From a virus: a stretch of DNA of 30,861 nucleotides. The notes beneath the pieces are model-generated. The model saw only the letters and a list, made by a program, of their open reading frames with translations. It had not been told where the DNA came from and did not search any database. This document shows positions 9,301-15,158 of the stretch, in pieces. The stretch lies in the IMG/VR virus record IMGVR_UViG_3300030116_001210, positions 1-30,861 of that record; one strand, 5' to 3'. The position numbers and the translations under genes are program-made. How positions within the stretch are numbered: position 1 is the first letter of the stretch; each line of letters begins with the position of its first letter.

Positions 9301-12300
9301 TTCAAGCAGCTAATAAACTTTCTATGGCAACTTTTTCTAGTCTGCCAGAGAGTTTTATTCCAATGTTTAAAGCAACTCCTAAACTAGCAGTACAGGCTTT
9401 TCTTAAAACTGTTTTTGAAGAAGGTGGTAAAGCCGCTTCAAATTTACTTGGAGGTACGAAAGGATTGCCTAGTTTAACTAGAGCAGAAATGCATCAACAT
9501 AACAAAATGATGTCAAGTGCAATGAACGAAGCGTTAAATGCTAGGTATGGAGATAATTTAACAGGAATATCACAAAAATTAACTTACGCTTTTTACAGAA
9601 GTATTTTTCTAGATCAATACACTAAATTTGTACAAATATACTCATACAATGCCGGTAAATTACTTATAAGAGAAAATTTATCTAAGTTAGATAAAATGGG
9701 TAAAGAAGCCTTTAATAAAAACAATAAAAAGGCTATGAGATTAAGATCGACTATAAATCAATTAGGAGTTAATGTAGATGAAGGTATACAATGGCATAGA
9801 TCAGGAGGAGCTATTGACGATCCATTTTATCAAAATTTACAGCGAAGTGCTAATCGATTTGTTGATGAAGTAGTCATGATTCCATCTAGAGAAAATGCTC
9901 AAAAGTTTATAGCCTCAAGTCATTGGGCTGCCAGAGTAGCTTTTCAATTATATTCTTACCCTATTGCTTTTACTAATACTGTTTTAAGAAACGCTTTAAG
10001 AGATATGTCTGTTAATAGAGATTTTGGAACAGCAGCTAAACACGCTGCAGGATTAAGTCTAATGTATTATGCGACAGGCTTTACGCAAAGGCTTAAAGGT
10101 GTAGGAGAATTAGATGCTGAACCAATAGATCAAGCATTTGATACACTACATACTATGGGAATTTCTGGACCATTCATGATAGTTGATGATGTTATGAATA
10201 ATATTTCATATGGAAGTAATACACCTAGATCATTTTTTAGATTATTAGGTCCAACTGTCGGAGGTATGCTTTTAGATGCCTTACAAGGAGATACGCCTTT
10301 TAGTTCAGCAGTATTTAAAAATACATTACCATATCGTAATTTAATAAGAAAACTATCTCCTGAACTAGTGTTTGAGATAGAAGAAGGATTAAAAGATTTA
10401 GAAAGAAGAAGATACCTAACTCGGTTTATCGGACTAACTCCACAAGGAGAGCTAACCAGAGATAGAAAATATTTTGAAGCACAAAAAAGATTTGAATTTC
10501 AAAAAGAATTAAAAGACAAAAGAGATCGACAACGTGATTTAAAGGAAGAGCGTTTAAAATTGTTTACAGGTGGTAAAGCCTCAAACTTAACATTTAATCA
10601 ACAGTACCATAGAGATACTATTGCACAAAATCAAGCAATGTTAAACTCTGATAAAAGTGTGACAACTGCAAAAGTAAAAGGTGTAGAATATAAAGGAAAA
10701 ATATATAACTTGCCAAGTTATGATAGAAATGGAGGATTCTTTACAGACGAAGAACTTAGAAAAAAATATGAAGTTGAAATGGAAACTGGTGTTATTAAAG
10801 GATATGATAAAAACTTTGATGGTCCAATAGAAAATCATCCTGCTAATGTTGCTGCAAGAAAAGAACACGAATTAATGATGGCTGAGGCAGAACTCGCAAG
10901 AGGAGCTATTAATCCTAAGTATACTAATACTCCTTCTAAAGAAATTGTTAGTGGATTAAAGGCAGGTATGAGGGCTTTAGGTTTTGCTGATGGAGGTCGT
11001 GTATCTTTAGCTACTGGTGGTAAATTATCCGAGGACTATCCTGTTCCGTTTACTAAATCTAATCCTTCAGAAAGAAAAATTTCTGGTACAAACGAAAGTT
11101 ATGCTGTAATTGCAGGATTGTTTGAAGAAGAAGATAGAGTTCCGGTTAGAGTAGGAGGATTATTAGGAAAACAAGCAGCTAAAAATAAAACGATAAAAAC
11201 AAATTTATTTAAAAAGAAAGCGGGTTGGAAGTGGACAAAAGTTCCTGAAGGTTTTGATCCTAATCCCGATGGTCAGTTTCCGTTAGTGTCTGTAGAAACA
11301 GGAGGCAAACATTTCTATTCTTTACAAGCTGATTTTCCTGAAGGGGTTTTATTAGAAAGATATGCTAAACAAAAAAGTGAACCTAGACTTAGACCAACAA
11401 CAAAAGGAGTTATTAGGACAGGTAATAAAATAGGAGAAATTAGAACGTCAAGCGGTAAACTACATCCAGTATACGATAATATAGTTGCGGTAGATGAAAA
11501 GACTAAAGCTGTTAAAGGATTAAAAGATATGCCTACAAATGTAATGCCGGCTCCGCAAAGATTTTTTGATCCTGAAGATAAAGGGTATAAGCCTTTCTTA
11601 TCTAATTTTGATTACATTAAAGGGGGTAGGTATGTTGAAATTAATAAAGAGGGCAATAAGGATATTACAGGTGCTACACCTAAACAAGCTAGAATATCTA
11701 TAAGCCCTGAAGGTAAAGCATCTTTTACAATATCAAAAGAGTTTTACGATTCTATTTTTCCACAACAAACAATACGACAATTTCATGGTACAAAAAACGA
11801 ATTACCTGAAGTTTTACAAGATTTTGATATGGGCTATCAAGGCTCAGAATCCAACATATATGGGGCAGGATTTTATACAACTTCTGAATCAGGTATTGCT
11901 AAAGGGTATGCTAAAAAAACAGACAGACGTACTGGTGAAACAGCTAAAGGTTTTGTATATGAGATCACAGAAAAAAAAGGTAATAAATTATATAATCTAG
12001 ACTCGAAAGTTCCCGACCAAATTAAAAAAGATATACTTGAACCTGAACTTGATATTTCTACTGAGTTAGAAGATGAATTAGCAGGGTTTTTAGAAGAAAA
12101 TCCAAATGCATCTTTCTTAGAATTATATGATGAGGCTAGAGAGATTTCAAGAGGGTATCAAATACCAACATATGAAGTTCAAGAATTATTTAATGGTTGG
12201 GCTATGTATTTAATAGACCAAGGGTACAACGGACTTAGGCATAAAGGTGGTGTTCTAAGCGGAGGAAAAGAACATGATGTTAAAATTTATTGGAATCCAA

Positions 12301-12332
12301 GTCAATCTTTAAATGTAAAACTTTTAAAATGA
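6390..12332 (+). CDS. Giant ejection-type virion protein with C-terminal ADP-ribosyltransferase-like domain
   Basis: This 1980-residue protein is the largest in the window. The N-terminal ~1400 residues are mostly helical, with hydrophobic stretches (for example about 205-250, 325-350 and 1185-1330) in long charged segments. This suits a phage internal virion protein ejected into the cell, such as T7 gp16, though no lytic transglycosylase motif is visible. A glycine motif, DGGRVSLATGG, lies at 1534-1544. About 250 residues of unknown fold follow. The last ~185 residues carry FHGT (H1799), then GAGFYTT (1825-1831) with an Ala-Lys-x-Tyr helix after it, then KEHDVKIYWNP near the end (E1961). This is the His/Tyr/Glu layout of PARP-like ADP-ribosyltransferases. 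The start follows the upstream stop by two bases with no clear ribosome site. The TGA overlaps the lysozyme ATG. Confidence 0.75.
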   Translation: MPIYEPEEIKIENEEQETTPKKKVVFPVYGTQSYVAPETINMSGTTVDPITVFSKDATGKYTGTVEKFTGNPDDPRPFNEQYQDFKNKQQTFVEQSKQISNYFNPEALTITDFTNNPEVQVRANEMASYLDNKTFEDGQNAADFFVDYTRGRDFNLTKAMAEVVLNTRRQKRKDPETKKFLENYSYLMNEFHAVNPNGKSKYENVGIRENTTLALDIFKGLFTDPANLPILFTGGTSLPVNIATQQAASLTLRQGIKNMAAKSYNVSLGKVAPIYNKIPKIPLDPRSYKSSIGVIGTEGAIYGGLDSHLFQRRYNLLGVQGYEEYDPTVTLMGTVFGFGIGTTIGGGTTYYLRNLSKSAKEEKAIQQTESEQFKRTILDEPDPEAEGPKILSVEEAAELNRKEREINPELSNPTHVEDVADFERRAADEEQLLPENFVNRVIDDDGIIITDKTVSQVLKEESKKVKPKIGGFQKYREEGGTIILGKSMRMFNKPTTYSKQVGEVSKFLAESGVDNGGTAYNFLRLIRNDSLEKFSDRVEDVAFDYNYLNRQYSEQIAFKQGEYLSRINALKIEAERIARNEARYTRGPGLYLRKKNYKLREGTTLNDDLYMFLNQGRFQRDVPESIIKIGGKFRKLYNDIEKDAIMAGFEFHKVPNFFPRYLKSYKVSRLGSRGRTRYAQQLVDDGYFDNLTDAKDAVKRQTDKLEGDFDPSEGSLGQRTYKNLDTYNIRDLFEQDVYATTMMYANSTARKIVTKKTLGFGEFEQDQKWFIPMFGGKDLVKTTPEDAFELVTKNLMARGFDESFVNDPMLKKYIDANFLARQNITDTIKSPVKDEQGNIILDRNGNQVLEDIPLPLTDLIKANNKLRSNASALSNNFKFNNLTVSERNQLYAPSFQESIDNIILNNFKSGTFTRQSGTVIGELDPANVNYLGMRSPSDEKARLKTLVENVTGQYGRGTPEAERFTGTLLALQAANKLSMATFSSLPESFIPMFKATPKLAVQAFLKTVFEEGGKAASNLLGGTKGLPSLTRAEMHQHNKMMSSAMNEALNARYGDNLTGISQKLTYAFYRSIFLDQYTKFVQIYSYNAGKLLIRENLSKLDKMGKEAFNKNNKKAMRLRSTINQLGVNVDEGIQWHRSGGAIDDPFYQNLQRSANRFVDEVVMIPSRENAQKFIASSHWAARVAFQLYSYPIAFTNTVLRNALRDMSVNRDFGTAAKHAAGLSLMYYATGFTQRLKGVGELDAEPIDQAFDTLHTMGISGPFMIVDDVMNNISYGSNTPRSFFRLLGPTVGGMLLDALQGDTPFSSAVFKNTLPYRNLIRKLSPELVFEIEEGLKDLERRRYLTRFIGLTPQGELTRDRKYFEAQKRFEFQKELKDKRDRQRDLKEERLKLFTGGKASNLTFNQQYHRDTIAQNQAMLNSDKSVTTAKVKGVEYKGKIYNLPSYDRNGGFFTDEELRKKYEVEMETGVIKGYDKNFDGPIENHPANVAARKEHELMMAEAELARGAINPKYTNTPSKEIVSGLKAGMRALGFADGGRVSLATGGKLSEDYPVPFTKSNPSERKISGTNESYAVIAGLFEEEDRVPVRVGGLLGKQAAKNKTIKTNLFKKKAGWKWTKVPEGFDPNPDGQFPLVSVETGGKHFYSLQADFPEGVLLERYAKQKSEPRLRPTTKGVIRTGNKIGEIRTSSGKLHPVYDNIVAVDEKTKAVKGLKDMPTNVMPAPQRFFDPEDKGYKPFLSNFDYIKGGRYVEINKEGNKDITGATPKQARISISPEGKASFTISKEFYDSIFPQQTIRQFHGTKNELPEVLQDFDMGYQGSESNIYGAGFYTTSESGIAKGYAKKTDRRTGETAKGFVYEITEKKGNKLYNLDSKVPDQIKKDILEPELDISTELEDELAGFLEENPNASFLELYDEAREISRGYQIPTYEVQELFNGWAMYLIDQGYNGLRHKGGVLSGGKEHDVKIYWNPSQSLNVKLLK

Positions 12333-12790
12333 AATACAACGACTATTTAAATCATTTAGAACATAGAGAAGGTAACGAAGAATGCGTATACCTTGATACA
12401 CTAGGCAAGCCTACCTGTGGTGTTGGGCATCTCTTGACAGAAAGAGAACGTCAAATCTACCAAGTAGGAGATAGAGTTTCTCAAGAGCAGAGGGATGAGT
12501 GGCTTAGGCAAGATGCTGCTAAAGCATGGGATGCTGCTGCTCAACAGATACAAGACTTACGTATTGACGATGCAGACTTTATTATTGCATTAGGTTCAGT
12601 AAACTTTCAATTAGGTACACGATGGATGGATAAGTTTCCATCAGCCTATAGAGCCTTGGCTAGTAAAGATTATGATGAGGCAATACGACAAGTCTCAACT
12701 GGTTCGGGGAGGAATGGTCAATCTAGATGGAAAGAACAAACACCAGTAAGGGTTGAAGATTTTGTAATAGCTATTGACAAATTAAGATAA
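12329..12790 (+). CDS. Endolysin, T4-type lysozyme (GH24)
   Basis: A 153-residue lysozyme that would cleave peptidoglycan between MurNAc and GlcNAc at the end of infection. The N-terminus has E14 in the sequence HREG, D23 in YLDT and T29 in PTCGVGH. The spacings of 9 and 6 equal those of the E11-D20-T26 triad of phage T4 lysozyme. A helical remainder ends with the usual SRWKEQTPVR-type segment. The frame stays open upstream to an ATG at 12290, but the ATG at 12329 overlaps the upstream TGA (ATGA) and starts right at the lysozyme fold, so I chose it. No signal peptide is seen, so release should depend on a holin. Holin-like genes follow. Confidence 0.9.
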   Translation: MKYNDYLNHLEHREGNEECVYLDTLGKPTCGVGHLLTERERQIYQVGDRVSQEQRDEWLRQDAAKAWDAAAQQIQDLRIDDADFIIALGSVNFQLGTRWMDKFPSAYRALASKDYDEAIRQVSTGSGRNGQSRWKEQTPVRVEDFVIAIDKLR

Positions 12791-12800
12791 GAACCCTATA

Positions 12801-12950
12801 ATGATATTGTATTTAGAAGATCAATTAGAAGCATGCTATAGACAGTATTGCATTCATCAAGTAAAACAAGATATGCCTTTCATGAGTCTAGACGATTTTA
12901 GAAACATGTTTGAAGACTTGATGGAAGTAATTTACGCAGACGAAGAATAG
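12801..12950 (+). CDS. Small hypothetical protein in lysis cassette
   Basis: An open frame of 49 residues fills the space between the lysozyme and the holin-like gene. It begins MILYLEDQLEACYRQYC and ends in an acidic tail, MEVIYADEE. It has two Cys and no membrane segment. Its TAG shares a base with the GTG start of the next gene (TAGTG), the kind of overlap seen elsewhere on this strand, which supports its being real. No ribosome site is obvious before the ATG. Function unknown. Confidence 0.6.
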   Translation: MILYLEDQLEACYRQYCIHQVKQDMPFMSLDDFRNMFEDLMEVIYADEE

Positions 12951-13381
12951 TGGGAATACCATTTGAAATAATCACGATGATTGGGTCTACCCTTTTGGGT
13001 GGGCTTATGAGTTTGTGGTCGCAGTCAATAAAAGCTAAACAAGCTAATCAAGCTATGCTAATGGAACGTGCTAAGTTCCAACAAAAATCTGTTAAAGATG
13101 CTAGAGAATATGAGAATGTAGGATTCCAATGGACCAGAAGAATCATAGCCCTCACAGCTATATTCTCTATAGTTGTATTCCCAAAAGTTGTCGCAGTATT
13201 TTTTCCAGAAGTCTCAGTAACTGTAGGATACACAGAGTTTAGACCGGGATTTTTATTCCTTCCGGAAAAAGAAGTAATGGAATGGCGACAAATGTATGGT
13301 CTAGTTATTACTCCGCTTGATACAAATTTAGTAGGGGCTATTGTTGGTATGTATTTTGGTGGAAGTTTAGTCAAAAAATAA
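12950..13381 (+). CDS. Holin-like protein with three membrane segments
   Basis: This 143-residue protein starts at a GTG that overlaps the previous TAG. Hydrophobic segments lie at about residues 2-22, 66-86 and 118-139, with a charged, Lys/Gln-rich linker between the first two. Size, topology and position directly after the lysozyme fit a holin that permeabilises the inner membrane to release the endolysin. The overall plan is like the three-span holin family described for gene transfer agents, but that family match is tentative. A second holin candidate lies at 13729-14124. Confidence 0.65.
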   Translation: MGIPFEIITMIGSTLLGGLMSLWSQSIKAKQANQAMLMERAKFQQKSVKDAREYENVGFQWTRRIIALTAIFSIVVFPKVVAVFFPEVSVTVGYTEFRPGFLFLPEKEVMEWRQMYGLVITPLDTNLVGAIVGMYFGGSLVKK

Positions 13382-13386
13382 TAAGC

Positions 13387-13575
13387 ATGGAAAAAACATT
13401 AAAAGACGTAATCGCAAACGGGCGATGGAATTGGTTCGGTCTAGGCGAAGACGAAGAAGGTTCTCAAGATGATAATTGTTATAAAGGATTATTTTGGGAT
13501 TTAGAAACTAGAGAATTCCTAAGATGGAATGAATTTATTAAAAAGGAGTGTAAATCAACTGAAAGCAGTGACTGA
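13387..13575 (+). CDS. Small hypothetical protein
   Basis: This is a 62-residue soluble protein, acidic overall and rich in Trp for its size (RWNWFG, FWDLE, RWNEF), with two Cys. No domain is recognised. It starts 5 bases after the holin-like gene, inside the lysis cassette. Its last codons contain an AAGGAG sequence at 13543-13548 that could serve a further tiny ORF downstream. Confidence 0.6.
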   Translation: MEKTLKDVIANGRWNWFGLGEDEEGSQDDNCYKGLFWDLETREFLRWNEFIKKECKSTESSD

Positions 13576-13645
13576 TGGTATCTGCGTTGTATGTATCGTT
13601 GGTTGGGTATACTTAGTAGTTTCGGGATACTACTATTTTTTCTAA
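13559..13645 (+). CDS. Possible tiny single-span membrane peptide (non-ATG start)
   Basis: The frame ending at TAA 13643-13645 encodes a short hydrophobic peptide containing GICVVCIVGWVYLVVSGYYY, a clear single membrane span. A strong AAGGAG ribosome site (13543-13548) lies 10 bases before a CTG at 13559 and farther from a GTG at 13568. No ATG is in frame, so the start is uncertain. The location, between two holin-like genes, would suit a lysis accessory peptide such as a pinholin-like or spanin-like element. This is a weak call. Confidence 0.3.
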   Translation: MKAVTDGICVVCIVGWVYLVVSGYYYFF

Positions 13646-13728
13646 CCACTACTAAAACTAAGAAGTAATTTAAAGAACGCTATTGGTAGCTTCACAGGGA
13701 AATTGCACCTTAAAAATGGAGAGTCAGA

Positions 13729-14124
13729 ATGGGAGATCAATATCATCCTTCAGGTAGGTTTGGAGGTGACATGGACAGAAACGAGGTTGAGATTGACCTC
13801 AATAAGTTCATGGCGTTACTCCAAGAAAAGTCTGAATTAAAAGATAGAATCAGAGAACTTGAAGACGAAAAGAATGACAACCCTTATCAAAAGCTAATCT
13901 TTGTTGCAGAAGCTGTTGATAGTTGGAGAATTATTCCTAGAGCCTTTCTTGGTGTGTATATGTATCTATTATACTATACAACATTTTGGTTTATGGCTTT
14001 ACCCGAACCTTCATTTGAGCAGTCAGGTTTAATATCTATTGTAGTTGGTGCGGGTGCAGCATGGTTTGGATTGTATACTAATACATCTAAAGGTAAATCA
14101 GATTTTTCTAAGGGAGGTAAATAG
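13729..14124 (+). CDS. Second holin-like membrane protein with coiled-coil N-terminus
   Basis: This is a 131-residue protein. Residues about 20-52 form a charged coiled coil (Glu, Lys, Leu, Arg). Two hydrophobic spans follow at about 70-92 and 100-118, the second containing ISIVVGAGAAWFGLYTNT. The C-terminus is short, Lys/Gly-rich and hydrophilic. A GGAG site lies 7 bases before the ATG, and the TAG overlaps the GTG of the next gene (TAGTG). Topology and place suggest a holin or a holin partner. An alternative is a membrane-anchored virion assembly factor. Confidence 0.6.
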   Translation: MGDQYHPSGRFGGDMDRNEVEIDLNKFMALLQEKSELKDRIRELEDEKNDNPYQKLIFVAEAVDSWRIIPRAFLGVYMYLLYYTTFWFMALPEPSFEQSGLISIVVGAGAAWFGLYTNTSKGKSDFSKGGK

Positions 14125-15158
14125 TGAGACAGGCATCACTACTTTTAACATTTATTTTATTAACAGGATTTTTACAAGCAGATCAGACAGGAGATTGTAC
14201 GGCAGGTTCGCAGTATTGTGAGCAGAATAGTTTAGAGACTACTAACACTACGACTACAACTAACACAAACACGAATACAAATACTAATACAAATACTAAT
14301 ACTAATACAAATACAAATACTTCAACAAATACAAATACTAATACAAATACTAATACTAATACAAATACAAATACTAGCACGAATACGAACAGCAATACGA
14401 ATGTAAATACAAATACATCTACTGCTACTAATCAGAACACTAACGTAAATACTAATACTTCGACTAGTACAGTAAACTCTAGCGTAGATCAGAATGTAAC
14501 TAACACGACAACAAGCACATCAAATAACACAAACACTAATATAAATACATCAAACTCGACTAGTACAACAAACAATACAAATGTAAATCAATCCACATCA
14601 GAATCAAATGTTACAACAGATAATACAAACACTAACACTAACAACAACAATAGTGTTTCTGATAATACTAATAGAAACATTAATCAGTCTACTTCTACAC
14701 AAAATATAAATCAAAATGTTAAAACTAAAGCTCCTCCCGCTTCTGCTATTGCTCCTAGTATCATGTCTTATTCACAGGACTTATGTACAACAGGAGTATC
14801 AGGGGCTTTTCAAGGGCAGATATTTGGTATCTCAGGCGGGAAGGCAGTACGTGACGAAAACTGTGAACGTCTAAAGCTATCTAAATATCTATATGATACT
14901 GGTATGAAAGTAGCTTCGGTATCTATTTTGTGTCAAGACCCAAGAGTATTCAGAGCAATGGAAATGGCAGGAACACCTTGTCCATATCAAGGTAAGATAG
15001 GTAAAGAGGCTGCTCAAGCGTGGGCAAAAAATAAAAAAGATAGACCAGATTACGACCAATTAGAAGAAAACTATATTAAACATTGCAAGACACAAAGAAA
15101 CTCTAATGGTAAAAAGAAATCAGGAAGAACCTGTGCAAAAGAATTTAGAAACAGTTGA
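14124..15158 (+). CDS. Exported protein with long Asn-Thr repeat and Cys-containing C-terminal domain
   Basis: This 344-residue protein starts at a GTG overlapping the previous stop. Residues 1-19 look like a signal peptide (hydrophobic core LLLTFILLTGF, then LQA before D20). A short Cys-containing stretch follows. Residues about 38-200 are almost pure Asn and Thr with some Ser, starting as (NT)n and becoming less regular. The C-terminal ~140 residues form a different, folded-looking domain with Cys and Gly-rich motifs (DLCTTGVSGAFQ, IFGISGGK, LCQDPRVF, GTPCP). Adjacent late genes are for lysis, so an envelope or virion-surface role is likely. No enzyme motif is visible. Tandem-repeat length probably varies among relatives. 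Confidence 0.75.
   Translation: MRQASLLLTFILLTGFLQADQTGDCTAGSQYCEQNSLETTNTTTTTNTNTNTNTNTNTNTNTNTNTSTNTNTNTNTNTNTNTNTSTNTNSNTNVNTNTSTATNQNTNVNTNTSTSTVNSSVDQNVTNTTTSTSNNTNTNINTSNSTSTTNNTNVNQSTSESNVTTDNTNTNTNNNNSVSDNTNRNINQSTSTQNINQNVKTKAPPASAIAPSIMSYSQDLCTTGVSGAFQGQIFGISGGKAVRDENCERLKLSKYLYDTGMKVASVSILCQDPRVFRAMEMAGTPCPYQGKIGKEAAQAWAKNKKDRPDYDQLEENYIKHCKTQRNSNGKKKSGRTCAKEFRNS
14257..14416 (+). repeat. Hexanucleotide-type tandem repeat encoding (Asn-Thr)n
   Basis: A period-6 repeat of the form AAY-ACN lies in the exported protein gene. The codons vary (AAT or AAC; ACA, ACT or ACG), but blocks such as aatacaaatactaat recur exactly several times. That pattern suggests expansion by slippage or unequal exchange, followed by silent drift. 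Interruptions with Ser begin near 14320 and become common after 14390. Confidence 0.8.

Noticed and set aside
6390-12332. Lytic transglycosylase (as in T7 gp16) in the giant protein
   Set aside because: I found no E-S-x-x-G-type signature or lysozyme motif in the N-terminal part; the lysozyme is a separate gene downstream.
13048-13374. Antisense 108-residue ORF opposite the three-span holin-like gene
   Set aside because: The opposite frame encodes a protein with clear membrane segments, overlapping starts and good context; the antisense product has none of these.
14183-14395. Antisense ORF made of Val/Phe/Leu repeats
   Set aside because: It is the complement of the Asn-Thr repeat and no independent start signal is visible.
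14257-14722. CRISPR-like tandem repeat
   Set aside because: The period is 6 bases with no spacers, the frame stays open, and it encodes Asn-Thr dipeptides.
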